From Polaribacter sejongensis (GTDB lineage Bacteria; Bacteroidota; Bacteroidia; Flavobacteriales; Flavobacteriaceae): a DNA stretch of 64,000 nucleotides. The stretch lies in the NCBI RefSeq assembly GCF_038024065.1, contig NZ_CP150667.1:1488001-1552000 (forward strand), in the 5' to 3' direction. The translations under genes and the position numbers were made by a program. Within the stretch, counting starts at the first letter, position 1. Each line of letters begins with the position of its first letter. The notes below the pieces were generated by a model, which searched no databases, had not been told where the DNA came from, and saw only the letters and a list, made by a program, of their open reading frames with translations. Positions 32,729 to 41,711 of the stretch are shown here, one piece after another.

Positions 32729-35012
32729 AAACAGAAAAGTACAACCGCCAGAAAAACTAACAGGGATTCAATTAACAGAAGTTCCTAAATCTGCAGTTGG
32801 CGTAAAAGCGATTGTTTCTGCTTTAACACATATTAAGGATGAAGTTGGAGTTAGCAAAGGAATTCAGTTATTATCAAAATTAAATCAAAAAGATGGTTTT
32901 GATTGCCCTGGCTGCGCATGGCCAGATCCTGATGAAAAAAGAGCTTTTTTAGCTGAGTATTGCGAAAATGGAGCAAAAGCTGTTGCAGAAGAAGCTACTA
33001 AAAACAAAGTTTCTCCCATATTCTTTGCAACACATTCTGTACAAGAACTTTCTGAATTTTCTGATTACGAAATTGGAAAAAGTGGAAGAATTACACACCC
33101 AATGTATTTGCCAGAAGGCGGAACACATTATGAAGAGATTTCTTGGGAAAATGCTTTTAAAATGATTGGTGAAGAATTAAATTCTTTAGATTCTCCTGAC
33201 GAAGCAATCTTTTATACTTCCGGAAGAACCAGTAATGAAGCTGCTTTTTTATATCAATTATTTGTACGTCAATTTGGGACAAACAATTTACCAGACTGTT
33301 CTAACATGTGTCACGAATCTAGTGGTGTGGCACTTTCACAAACACTCGGCATAGGAAAAGGTTCCGTTACATTAGACGATTTTAATCATGCTGATTTAGT
33401 GATTGTTATTGGACAAAACCCGGGTACAAATCACCCAAGAATGTTAACCGCTTTAGGAGAAACAAAAAAACAAGGTGGAAAAATAATTACGATAAATCCG
33501 TTACCAGAAGTTGGTTTAATGAATTATAAAGATCCTCAAAATCCTTTAAAATGGATTGGATCTGGTCAAGATTTAACCGATTTATTTTTACCTGTAAAAA
33601 TAAATGGTGATGTCGCTTTATTAAAAATCATCTTAAAGTTGATGAAAGAAAAAGAAAATGCTGAACCAAATAGTGTTTTCGATCATCAATTTATAAAAGA
33701 AAAAACAGCGGGCTTAGAATCTCTTTTAAAAGATTTAGACACCTATTCTATAGCCGAGTTATTACCGCAAACAGGACTAACTTTAGATCAAATTAAAGAA
33801 ACAACAGCACTCATTATCAACAATAAAAATATTATTATTTGTTGGGCAATGGGTTTAACTCAACATAAAAATGGGGTTGATAATATCCGTGAAATTGTAA
33901 ACATTTTATTATTAAAAGGCAGTATTGGTAAAAAAGGAGCAGGTACTTGTCCTGTTCGTGGACACTCAAATGTACAAGGTGATAGAACTATGGGGATTTG
34001 GGAAAGACCACCAGCTTCTTTTCTAGATAATTTAGAGAAAGAATTTAAGTTTAAAGCACCAAGAAAATTTGGTTTCGACGTGGTAGAGGCTATTGATGCC
34101 ATGCATAAAAAAGAGGCCAAAGTGTTTTTTGGAATGGGTGGTAATTTTATTTCCGCAACACCAGATACTGTTTTTACTGCAAAAGCTTTACAAAACTGCA
34201 GCTTAACAGTACAAGTATCAACCAAATTGAATCGCAGTCATTTAATAACAGGTAAAAAAGCATTGATTTTACCATGCTTAGGAAGAACAGAAAAAGACTT
34301 TCAAACAAAAGGAGAGCAATTTGTTTCTATAGAAAATTCTATGGGAGTTGTACAACAATCTCATGGTACATTAACTCCTTGTTCTAAAAATTTATTAAGT
34401 GAAGCTGCAATTGTAGCAGGAGTTGCAAATGCAACATTACAAAACTCAACTACAAATTGGACAGCGTTAATTTCTAATTATGATCTTATTCGTGATAAAA
34501 TTGAAGCAACCATTCCTGGTTTTACAGATTTTAATACTCGAGTAAGAATTAAAGGCGGATTTTATTTACCAAACAATGCTCGAGAAAATGATTTTACTCC
34601 AACAAAGACAGGTAAAGCTAATTTTAGTATTAATAAACCTTCAGAAATTGATTTAGAAAAGAATCAATTTATGATGATGACCATTAGAACTCATGATCAA
34701 TACAACACCACTATTTACGGTTTAGACGATAGGTACAGAGGTGTTTTAAATGAAAGAAGGGTTATTTTTATGAATGAAGATGATATGAAATCTCTACATT
34801 TAAAAAAATTAGATTTGGTAGATTTAACGAGTCATTTTAATAATGAAGAAAGAGAAGCTAAAGGTTTTTTAGTAGTTCCATATCAGATTCCTACACAATG
34901 TACCGCCACTTATTTCCCAGAAGCGAATGTATTAGTTCCCTTAAAAAGTAAAGCAGATATTAGCAATACTCCAGCTTCCAAAACAGTAATTATTACCATT
35001 AAAAAAAGATAA
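32721..35012 (+). CDS. FdhF/YdeP family molybdopterin oxidoreductase
   Basis: A 763-residue enzyme with molybdenum bis-molybdopterin guanine dinucleotide, single subunit. The N-terminal CPGCAWPD (C62, C65) is typical of the FdhF/YdeP group, and C193 or C197 in PDCSNMCHESSG is the probable molybdenum ligand region. Further cofactor contacts are GQNPGTNHPRM and GHSNVQGDRTMG; the C-terminal domain starts near LMMMTIRTHDQ. No signal peptide, so cytosolic. The electron acceptor and true substrate are uncertain; formate is only one option. Start ATG at 32721 overlaps fdhD. Confidence 0.9.
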   Translation: MSKNRKVQPPEKLTGIQLTEVPKSAVGVKAIVSALTHIKDEVGVSKGIQLLSKLNQKDGFDCPGCAWPDPDEKRAFLAEYCENGAKAVAEEATKNKVSPIFFATHSVQELSEFSDYEIGKSGRITHPMYLPEGGTHYEEISWENAFKMIGEELNSLDSPDEAIFYTSGRTSNEAAFLYQLFVRQFGTNNLPDCSNMCHESSGVALSQTLGIGKGSVTLDDFNHADLVIVIGQNPGTNHPRMLTALGETKKQGGKIITINPLPEVGLMNYKDPQNPLKWIGSGQDLTDLFLPVKINGDVALLKIILKLMKEKENAEPNSVFDHQFIKEKTAGLESLLKDLDTYSIAELLPQTGLTLDQIKETTALIINNKNIIICWAMGLTQHKNGVDNIREIVNILLLKGSIGKKGAGTCPVRGHSNVQGDRTMGIWERPPASFLDNLEKEFKFKAPRKFGFDVVEAIDAMHKKEAKVFFGMGGNFISATPDTVFTAKALQNCSLTVQVSTKLNRSHLITGKKALILPCLGRTEKDFQTKGEQFVSIENSMGVVQQSHGTLTPCSKNLLSEAAIVAGVANATLQNSTTNWTALISNYDLIRDKIEATIPGFTDFNTRVRIKGGFYLPNNARENDFTPTKTGKANFSINKPSEIDLEKNQFMMMTIRTHDQYNTTIYGLDDRYRGVLNERRVIFMNEDDMKSLHLKKLDLVDLTSHFNNEEREAKGFLVVPYQIPTQCTATYFPEANVLVPLKSKADISNTPASKTVIITIKKR

Positions 35013-35022
35013 AAATTACCTT

Positions 35023-36561
35023 ATGAAAAAGATTACTTTTTTACTCATACTTCTTATTTCTAACCAAGTATTATTTTCTCAATCAGAAAATATTCCGAAG
35101 AAAATTACACAAAAGGGCTTTGCTAAAATAGATTTCCTTTCTATTGACATGCCTATGATAGAAACTTACAAAGAACGTAATATGGGATTAACAGGGATTC
35201 ATTATAATCTATTTTTAGGTGATGAATTCTATACAGGAGTTGGACTTTATGGTTCTATTGCAGGAATACGAGGTGGTTTTTTTACTTTGGGAGTAAACGC
35301 AGGACTTAAAAAATATTTTTCTAATAAATTATATGTAGATACCGGTTTTCACTTTGGTGGCGGTGGTGGTGCAGGTGCTCTTGATGGCGGTGGTGCTTTT
35401 ATATTACCTCATTTTAATTTAGGTTATGACTTTAAAAACTTTTCAATAAACGGAGGTTGGAGCTATGTTAACTTTTTTGATAGAGGAGAAATTAAAGGGC
35501 ATCAACTAAATGTTGCTCTAGAAATTCCTTTAGATTTTGAATATTCAGATTATAAATCAGCAGAAAAAGAAATAGATTTAAATGAATTTGCAAATACTAG
35601 TTGGAATCAAAATCCAAAAAGAAATTCTTTAATGGTTCATTTTAACAATTTAAAAGTTTTAAGCAAGGCTAAATCTACAGATGATCAAGTTTTAGAGGGT
35701 AAAACCATAAAATTAGCCGGATTTGAATATACATCTTACTTGAGCAATAATTGGTTTACTTTTTTAAAAGTAGATGGCGCTTACGATGGTATTAGAGCAG
35801 GTTATATGGATGTTTTACTTGGTGGAGGATATCACTTATCAATGAACAGAAATAGAACCAATATTTTAGCGAAATTTGGTATTGGTGCTGGTGGTGGTGG
35901 TGGTGTAGATAGTAAAGGTGGATTCTTATTATATCCTGATTTATCTATAGAACAACAATTATTTAAGGACATTTATATCTCTGTTAATAAGGGATATTTA
36001 TTAACTCCGAATAAGGATTTTTACACCTCTACTTTTGGGATTGGTATTAAATATTATATAGAGAGAAATGGAATAAATACAGACAACACAACTTTTACAA
36101 AAGGAAAATTTAAAGGTTTTGAAGTCATCGTAAAACAAGACATGTACTTTAATGCAAAAAGAATGGAAGATCCTACAGAACACATGCATCAAATTTCTTT
36201 ACAAATAAATTTAGATTTAAATAAAAATGTATATGTTGCAGGTCAAACTTCTTTTGCAAATTTTGGTAATGCAGGCGCTTATGGTGAAGGTTTGGTAGGT
36301 GTAGGTTTAAAAATGGATCCTTTATTTAATGATTCTACTTCTTTATTTGCACAACTATTAGGAGGTGCTGCAGGTGGCGGAGGTATTGCTACAGGACAAG
36401 GTTTAATTATAAAACCAAGTTTAGGATTCGATTATGAGCTTTCTAAAACCTTAAATTTAAGAGCAGCTGCTGGTTATGTAAAAGCAAAAGGAGGAGAACT
36501 AAGCAGCCCGTTTATCAACCTTGGTTTAAAGTATAATATCTCTTTTTTAAAGTTGAAATAA
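35023..36561 (+). CDS. Outer-membrane beta-barrel-like protein with three glycine-run repeats
   Basis: A 512-residue exported protein (signal peptide ending near residue 20, LLISNQVLFSQ). I recognise no family. Three related segments of about 130 residues each carry a run of four or five glycines (112-116, 290-294, 451-454). Each follows strands of the type FxTGVGLYG/FLKVDGAY/YVAGQTSF and precedes an FNLGYDF/LSIEQQLF/LGFDYEL strand, ending with LKYNISFLKLK at the C-terminus. The alternating aromatic pattern fits a barrel of repeated hairpins. It begins 10 bases after the FdhF/YdeP stop, so may be co-transcribed, but a link to that enzyme is unproven. Confidence 0.75.
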   Translation: MKKITFLLILLISNQVLFSQSENIPKKITQKGFAKIDFLSIDMPMIETYKERNMGLTGIHYNLFLGDEFYTGVGLYGSIAGIRGGFFTLGVNAGLKKYFSNKLYVDTGFHFGGGGGAGALDGGGAFILPHFNLGYDFKNFSINGGWSYVNFFDRGEIKGHQLNVALEIPLDFEYSDYKSAEKEIDLNEFANTSWNQNPKRNSLMVHFNNLKVLSKAKSTDDQVLEGKTIKLAGFEYTSYLSNNWFTFLKVDGAYDGIRAGYMDVLLGGGYHLSMNRNRTNILAKFGIGAGGGGGVDSKGGFLLYPDLSIEQQLFKDIYISVNKGYLLTPNKDFYTSTFGIGIKYYIERNGINTDNTTFTKGKFKGFEVIVKQDMYFNAKRMEDPTEHMHQISLQINLDLNKNVYVAGQTSFANFGNAGAYGEGLVGVGLKMDPLFNDSTSLFAQLLGGAAGGGGIATGQGLIIKPSLGFDYELSKTLNLRAAAGYVKAKGGELSSPFINLGLKYNISFLKLK

Positions 36562-36569
36562 TATCGTAA

Positions 36570-36615
36570 AGACCTTGCATTGCAAGGTCTCTCTCTCTTG
36601 GAAACATTGCAATGT
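36570..36615. repeat. REP-like palindromes upstream of the RAYT gene
   Basis: agaccttgca-t-tgcaaggtct (36570-36590) and acattgcaatgt (36604-36615) are palindromes with TTGCA cores, 38 bases before the transposase start. Their partners occur inside the gene and just after it. Confidence 0.65.
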
Positions 36616-36653
36616 CTCTATGATTAAAATCAAATTAAACATCAATCAAAAAA

Positions 36654-37238
36654 TTGGACAAATTTAAAAATAAATACCGCGTTTCCTCTACCCGTTTGCA
36701 ATCTTGGGATTATAGGAATAATGGTGCGTATTTTATAACAATTTGTACCGCCAATCGAAAACATTTATTTGGTGAAATTGTAAAAAAATTGCCCAGCAAT
36801 TTACCTACAATGCAATTAAATGAAATAGGAAAATTGGCAGAAAAATATTGGTTAGAAATCCCTCAACATTTTCCATTTGTGGAACTGGGTAATTTTGTGA
36901 TAATGCCCAATCATACCCATAGAATTCTAATTATTGACAAACAAATTATTGACAAACAAATTGAAACGTTGCAGTGCAACGTTTCTACGGGGGATAAAAA
37001 TATTGGTGCCAAAAATGAACAAATGGCAAAAATTTCACCAAAACCCGGTTATATTTCTACCATTATACGATCTTATAAATCTGTTGTATCAAAAAATGCT
37101 CGAAAAATTGACCAATATTTTGGTTGGCAATCTCGTTTTCATGATCATATTATTTGCAATAATATCTCTTTCAATAAAGTTCAGAATTACATTACAAACA
37201 ACCCTTTAATGTGGAATGAAGATAAATTTTATAAATAA
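36654..37238 (+). CDS. REP-associated tyrosine transposase (RAYT, Y1 family)
   Basis: A 194-residue HUH endonuclease-like protein. The N-terminal TRLQSWDYRNNGAYFITICT motif, the metal-binding pair in MPNHTHRILII, and the C-terminal GWQSRFHDHIICN and YITNNPLMWNED blocks mark the family; the catalytic tyrosine probably lies in IRSYKSVVSK. RAYTs are domesticated relatives of IS200/IS605 that process REP palindromes. No terminal IS ends are seen, only palindromes before, within and after. The region ~residues 95-120 has a direct repeat (IIDKQ twice) followed by a palindrome, suggesting a later insertion. Start is the TTG at 36654, giving the usual N-terminus. Confidence 0.82.
   Translation: MDKFKNKYRVSSTRLQSWDYRNNGAYFITICTANRKHLFGEIVKKLPSNLPTMQLNEIGKLAEKYWLEIPQHFPFVELGNFVIMPNHTHRILIIDKQIIDKQIETLQCNVSTGDKNIGAKNEQMAKISPKPGYISTIIRSYKSVVSKNARKIDQYFGWQSRFHDHIICNNISFNKVQNYITNNPLMWNEDKFYK
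36963..36985. repeat. Palindrome inside the RAYT coding region
   Basis: gaaacgttgca-g-tgcaacgtttc is a perfect 11-base palindrome around one base, keeping the reading frame (encoding ETLQCNVS). It is preceded by a 15-base tandem duplication (attattgacaaacaa, from about 36930). Confidence 0.8.
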
Positions 37239-37254
37239 TTTAATCGTCAAATAC

Positions 37255-37272
37255 GTTAGTTGCATTGCTAAC
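37255..37272. repeat. Palindrome between the RAYT and cysteine desulfurase genes
   Basis: gttag and ctaac flank a ttgcattg core. With the palindromes at 36570-36615 this would bracket the transposase gene. Confidence 0.45.
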
Positions 37273-38405
37273 TAAATATTTTCTTTTAAATAATTTACAA
37301 CAAAATCAATTTCTTGTTTTGTAGTGTATTTAGAAAAAGAAAAACGAACCGAAGTTTTATCTGCATCTATATCGTTTAAAATTTCTTTTAAAACATGCGA
37401 ACCTTTATTGCTACCACTTTGGCAAGCACTTCCACCAGAAATAGCAATTCCTGCCATATCTAAACTGAATAAAAGCATGTCGTTGATAAAAGGAAAACGT
37501 AAATTTAAAATGGTATAACTACTTTTTTCTATGTCTGATGAAAGTCCGTTAAACTCAATATCTTTTGAAAGTCCTTTTAATTCTGATATAAAATACTCTT
37601 TTACCCCCCCTATTTCTTTTTGATCTTTTTTCAGATTAGAAACAGCTAATTCTAATGCTTTTTCCATGCCCAAAATAGCATGAACATTTTCGGTACTAGA
37701 CCTTGCTCCCATTTCTTGTTCTCCTCCATGAAGCATTGGTAAAATTCCAAATCCTTTTCTAAAAAAAGCAAACCCTACTCCTTTTGGTCCGTGAAACTTA
37801 TGCGCACTCGCTACCATAAAGTCTAAGGATGTTTTCTGTAAATCAATATTATAATGTCCTATCGCTTGTACGGTATCCGAATGAAATAATGCATTATTTT
37901 TTTTACAAATCCCTGCAACTGCATCAATATCTAAAATGTTACCAATTTCATTATTAACCAACATTAAACTTACCAGTGTCTTGTCTTCTGATCCTGATAA
38001 AAGTTGCTCTAGATGAACAATATCCACAGATCCAAATTCATCAAGGTTTACATAATCGACAAGTATGTTATGATTTTTTTCTAAATGAAAACACGTATGT
38101 AAAACGGCATGATGCTCTATTTTCGTCGTAATAATTCTTTTAACACCGAGGTTAAAAACAGCATTGTGCAATATTAAATTATCTGCTTCTGTACCACCAG
38201 CAGTAAAAATAATTTCGCTGGCCGTTACATTAAAATGCTTTGCTATATTTTTTCTTGCAGTTTCTACGGCAGATTTTGCTTTTCTACCAAATTGATGAAT
38301 AGATGATGGATTACCATAATTACCTTTCATAGATGTATGCATTACCTCTATAACTTGGTCATCTATTTGTGTGGTTGCTGCGTTATCTAAATAAACAGTT
38401 TTCAT
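37272..38405 (-). CDS. Cysteine desulfurase (NifS/IscS-like)
   Basis: A 377-residue PLP enzyme that releases sulfur from cysteine for iron-sulfur clusters and thiolation. It shows YLDNAATTQID at the start, the PLP lysine K203 in SAHKFHGPKG, and the active cysteine C328 in GGSACQSGS. Fold type and length match the NifS/IscS group rather than SufS. No iscU or other cluster-assembly gene is adjacent. It lies 9 bases after the Smr gene on the same strand, probably in one transcript. It could also supply sulfur to FdhD, but that is only inference from proximity. Confidence 0.9.
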   Translation of the reverse strand: MKTVYLDNAATTQIDDQVIEVMHTSMKGNYGNPSSIHQFGRKAKSAVETARKNIAKHFNVTASEIIFTAGGTEADNLILHNAVFNLGVKRIITTKIEHHAVLHTCFHLEKNHNILVDYVNLDEFGSVDIVHLEQLLSGSEDKTLVSLMLVNNEIGNILDIDAVAGICKKNNALFHSDTVQAIGHYNIDLQKTSLDFMVASAHKFHGPKGVGFAFFRKGFGILPMLHGGEQEMGARSSTENVHAILGMEKALELAVSNLKKDQKEIGGVKEYFISELKGLSKDIEFNGLSSDIEKSSYTILNLRFPFINDMLLFSLDMAGIAISGGSACQSGSNKGSHVLKEILNDIDADKTSVRFSFSKYTTKQEIDFVVNYLKENI

Positions 38406-38414
38406 AACTTAAAA

Positions 38415-38960
38415 TTAAATAGGGTTTTGAAAAATATAAACTTCTGTAGCTCCTAAGCCATATTTCTTGTAAGAAGCATCGTAAAATTTTACAGGATATT
38501 TATTTAATAATCTTAAAAGTTCAGATCTTAAAACACCTTCTCCAACTCCATGTATAAAAACAACCTTAGCAATTCTTTTAGATATGGCAAACTCAATTTT
38601 ACTTTTTGCAGTATCTAATTGTAGGTTTAACATGTCGTAATTATCCATGTTTCTTGTAGACTTCGTCAGTTTACTAATGTGTAAATCGACTTCTAAAATA
38701 ACTTCTTTCTTTTCTTTTTTAAATAAACTTTTCTTTGGTTTATTCTGTGCAATCTTATCTTTTAAAAGTGAATTATTAATATCACTAAACTTAGATAACT
38801 CATGCTGTTCAACATCAATTCGTACTAATTCTGATGCATTGAATTTAAAAATCATACCATCGGTAGTTTCCACAGAAATTTCAGCACCATTAATACCGAT
38901 GACTTTTCCTTTTAGAACATCATCTAAAACAGCTACTTTATTTCCAATTTTTAAACTCAT
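38415..38960 (-). CDS. Smr/MutS2-like domain protein
   Basis: A 181-residue cytosolic protein. The N-terminus forms a small KOW-like beta domain (KVAVLDDVLKGKVIGINGAEISVET). The C-terminus is a Smr endonuclease-type domain with EVDLHISKL and the glycine-rich VVFIHGVGEGVLRSEL. Smr domains act on nucleic acids, sometimes as nickases or ribosome rescue factors. A TACTTTTG box (39020-39013, minus strand) lies about 50 bases upstream. Confidence 0.82.
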   Translation of the reverse strand: MSLKIGNKVAVLDDVLKGKVIGINGAEISVETTDGMIFKFNASELVRIDVEQHELSKFSDINNSLLKDKIAQNKPKKSLFKKEKKEVILEVDLHISKLTKSTRNMDNYDMLNLQLDTAKSKIEFAISKRIAKVVFIHGVGEGVLRSELLRLLNKYPVKFYDASYKKYGLGATEVYIFQNPI

Positions 38961-39012
38961 TCTATATTTTGACTTAATTTTATTATCGTTTTTTTAGAAA
39001 GTATATTTATTA

Positions 39013-39020
39013 CAAAAGTA
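39013..39020 (-). promoter_or_regulatory. Putative -7 promoter box for the Smr-desulfurase pair
   Basis: TACTTTTG on the minus strand matches TAnnTTTG, about 50 bases before the Smr start. Confidence 0.3.
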
Positions 39021-39142
39021 ACAAGCTGAAAAAGTTTTCTCTCTAAAATAGTTATAAATTCTGATTCCTTAACACGTTAAGTAAGACACTAAAACAAGTT
39101 CAGTAAATCTGGAGTTCATCACAGTAAGCAATCGCCTCTTTT

Positions 39143-39799
39143 TTATAAACTTTTTAATTTATCACCAAAAAGTAATAATAGTATAATTGGAACACCTAAT
39201 GCTATTACTAAAATCTTATTTGTTTCAAATAAAGACGGATTTAGCAACAATGTAATTGCAAAACCTCCAATTGCTCCACCTAAATGTGCAGAATGCCCAA
39301 CGTTACCCAATTGCTTTTTCATTCCGTAAATTGAATACAATAAATACCCAACTCCAAAAATATAACCAGGAATTGGTATTGGAATAAAAAACAAATACAA
39401 TTCCATTGCAGGATATAAAAGTATCGAAGCATACACAATACCAGAAACGGCTCCAGAAGCTCCTACAGCACTATAATAAGGTTCATCCTTATGATATTTA
39501 AGTGAATACAAACTACCTGATAATAAACTTCCAAAATAGATTACTAAAAAACCTGGAATCCCTAGAATCTGAGCAACAATATCTCCAAAAAGATATAAAG
39601 CATACATATTAAAACCTAAATGCAGCCAGTCTACATGTAAAAAACCAGAAGTTAAGGTTCTTATTTTTTCACCAGATAAAACTTTACCTACTTGAAACTT
39701 ATATTTATCTAAAAAAGAGTAATCATTAAACCCTTTCATAGACACCAAAACATTGGCAATAATCAGTATTAATACTGCTTGATTTATATTGTTCATCAT
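39143..39799 (-). CDS. Rhomboid family intramembrane serine protease
   Basis: A 218-residue membrane protein with six helices. The catalytic dyad is S115 in GASGAVSG and H172 in GHSAHLGG; H60 and N64 in HLGFN supply the oxyanion-site motif HxxxN. These residues make it an active-type protease that cleaves within membranes. Its substrate is unknown. A TAATTTTG box stands only four bases before the ATG on the minus strand. Confidence 0.92.
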   Translation of the reverse strand: MMNNINQAVLILIIANVLVSMKGFNDYSFLDKYKFQVGKVLSGEKIRTLTSGFLHVDWLHLGFNMYALYLFGDIVAQILGIPGFLVIYFGSLLSGSLYSLKYHKDEPYYSAVGASGAVSGIVYASILLYPAMELYLFFIPIPIPGYIFGVGYLLYSIYGMKKQLGNVGHSAHLGGAIGGFAITLLLNPSLFETNKILVIALGVPIILLLLFGDKLKSL

Positions 39800-39803
39800 A
39801 AAG

Positions 39804-39811
39804 CAAAATTA
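39804..39811 (-). promoter_or_regulatory. Putative -7 promoter box for the rhomboid gene
   Basis: TAATTTTG on the minus strand, four bases before the ATG, the same layout as bamD. Implies a nearly leaderless transcript. Confidence 0.33.
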
Positions 39812-39884
39812 CTGAAATCTGATTTACTAATGCTACTCCATTTTAAATTTATATCCGATATTTGCATACTTAAAATAATACTCC

Positions 39885-40778
39885 ATGCATTTAATTGTTT
39901 TTAGTCTTATATACCCGTTTATTTGGTTGATTTCTAAACTCCCTATGAAGATATTATACATAATTTCGGATGGACTATATCTCTTAAATTATTACATTAT
40001 TGGCTATAGAAAAAAAGTAGTTTTAGAGAATTTACATTTGGCTTTTCCTGAAAAAAGTGAGAAAGAAATTATAAAAATTAGTAAAGGTTTTCTTAAACAT
40101 TTAACCGATTTTATTGTAGAAAGTATAAAGACATTTACAATTTCTGAAAAAGAAATTTCTAAAAGAATAAAATATAAAAACATTGATTTACTAAAAGAGG
40201 TTGCTAAAAATGGAAAAAGTATTTCTTTAGTTGGAATTCATCAAGCAAACTGGGAATGGCTTACAGGCTTACCTTTACAAATTAAAAAACCAGATTTTTA
40301 TGCTGCGTATACCAAAGTACAAAATAAGCACTTCGAAAAAGTAATTAAAATGTCTCGTTCAAAATTTGGTGGAACCCTATATAGAACCTCTGATACTATT
40401 AGAAATCTTCATAGAAATTTTGTAAATAAAAAACAAGGTATTTATATTTTGTTAAGCGATCAATCTCCACAAATAAAGAATACTCATTATTGGGCTGAAT
40501 TTATGGGGATAAAAGTACCTATTCATACTGGTGCAGAAACTCTAGCTAAAAGATACGATATGTCTTTTGTATACTGGACGACCAGAAAAATTAAAAGAGG
40601 TTATTATGAAGTTGAATTTGAATTGATTACAGAAAACCCAAAAGAGTATAAAAATTACGAACTTACAGATAAATTTATTGAAATAACAGAAAGAAATATT
40701 AGAAATCAACCTGAAGTTTATTTATGGTCTCATAAACGTTTTAAACATAGGAATAAAGTTCCGATATTACCATCATAA
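39885..40778 (+). CDS. Lysophospholipid/lipid A-type acyltransferase, copy 1
   Basis: A 297-residue member of the LpxL/HtrB acyltransferase family, anchored by an N-terminal hydrophobic segment. The catalytic motif is H119-x4-E124 in GIHQANWEW, and the second block is ILLSDQSPQ...YWAEFMGIKVPIHTGAE. The family adds secondary acyl chains to lipid A, or acyl groups to aminolipids in Bacteroidetes. It is followed 11 bases later by a second, clearly homologous gene. Confidence 0.9.
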   Translation: MHLIVFSLIYPFIWLISKLPMKILYIISDGLYLLNYYIIGYRKKVVLENLHLAFPEKSEKEIIKISKGFLKHLTDFIVESIKTFTISEKEISKRIKYKNIDLLKEVAKNGKSISLVGIHQANWEWLTGLPLQIKKPDFYAAYTKVQNKHFEKVIKMSRSKFGGTLYRTSDTIRNLHRNFVNKKQGIYILLSDQSPQIKNTHYWAEFMGIKVPIHTGAETLAKRYDMSFVYWTTRKIKRGYYEVEFELITENPKEYKNYELTDKFIEITERNIRNQPEVYLWSHKRFKHRNKVPILPS

Positions 40779-40789
40779 ATAACAACTAT

Positions 40790-41680
40790 ATGCAATTATT
40801 AAGTTTTGTACTTACATATCCATTAATTTTACTACTCTCTGTATTACCGATGAGAGTTTTATATATTATTTCGGACTTTTTTTTCTTTCTAGTATATTAT
40901 GTTTTTCGCTACAGAAAAGAAGTCGTTTTAGCAAACCTACATCTTGCCTTCCCTGAAAAATCGGAAGATGAAATAGCATTAATTTCTAAAAAATTCTTTA
41001 AACATTTTACTGATTTAGTTGTAGAAAGCGTCAAATATTTTTCCATTAGTGAGAAAGAGATACAAAAACGTTACAAATTTCTAAACCCAGAATTAGTAGA
41101 TAATTATAGTAAGAAGAAAAAAGGTATTATAATTGTTGGAGCACATCAAGCAAACTGGGAATGGTCTACAAGTATGCCACTTGCTTTAGAAACAACCATT
41201 TTAGGCGCATACACTAAAATACAAAACAAGTATTACGAAAAAGCTATTAAAAAGAGTAGAAAGCGTTTTGGTATTGATGGTTATAAAACCTCTGAAACAA
41301 TTCTTAATATTCAAAAAAATATTGATAATAAGCTTCAAGCTGCTTATATTTTACTAAGTGACCAATCTCCACAACCGCACAAAACATATTATTGGAGCAA
41401 GTTTTTTGGTGTAAAAGTACCCATACATACGGGTGCAGAAATGCTTGCAAAAAAATTCGACTTTGTTGTAATTAACTATGTGGCAAGAAAAGTAAAAAGA
41501 GGATATTATGAAGTTGAATTTCAATTAATAACCGAAACTCCTAAAGATTTTGATGATTATCAAATTACGGATAAATACACCAAAATAACAGAAGAAAATA
41601 TAAGACTACAACCAGAGTTATACTTATGGTCTCACAAACGTTTTAAACATAGTGATAAAGTACCAAAAGAGTTTTTATAA
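40790..41680 (+). CDS. Lysophospholipid/lipid A-type acyltransferase, copy 2
   Basis: A 296-residue paralogue of the preceding gene: both begin with similar hydrophobic segments, share ENLHLAFPEKSE-like and VKRGYYEVEFQLITE blocks, and have the same H119/E124 catalytic pair. By eye over half of positions match. The tandem arrangement suggests two acylation steps on one lipid or different acyl-chain preferences. A hairpin with a T run overlaps the stop (41658-41704). Confidence 0.9.
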   Translation: MQLLSFVLTYPLILLLSVLPMRVLYIISDFFFFLVYYVFRYRKEVVLANLHLAFPEKSEDEIALISKKFFKHFTDLVVESVKYFSISEKEIQKRYKFLNPELVDNYSKKKKGIIIVGAHQANWEWSTSMPLALETTILGAYTKIQNKYYEKAIKKSRKRFGIDGYKTSETILNIQKNIDNKLQAAYILLSDQSPQPHKTYYWSKFFGVKVPIHTGAEMLAKKFDFVVINYVARKVKRGYYEVEFQLITETPKDFDDYQITDKYTKITEENIRLQPELYLWSHKRFKHSDKVPKEFL

Positions 41681-41704
41681 ATCTTTTGGCACTTTCTTTT
41701 TTTT
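41658..41704 (+). terminator. Terminator overlapping the end of the second acyltransferase gene
   Basis: Arms aagtaccaaaag (41658-41669) and cttttggcactt (41683-41694) pair with one mismatch and are followed by a long T run to 41704. Confidence 0.7.
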
Positions 41705-41711
41705 TAAATTC

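Noticed and set aside
36654..37238. A complete IS200/IS605 element
   Set aside because: The protein is of the RAYT type, there are no TnpB gene or typical element ends, only palindromes.
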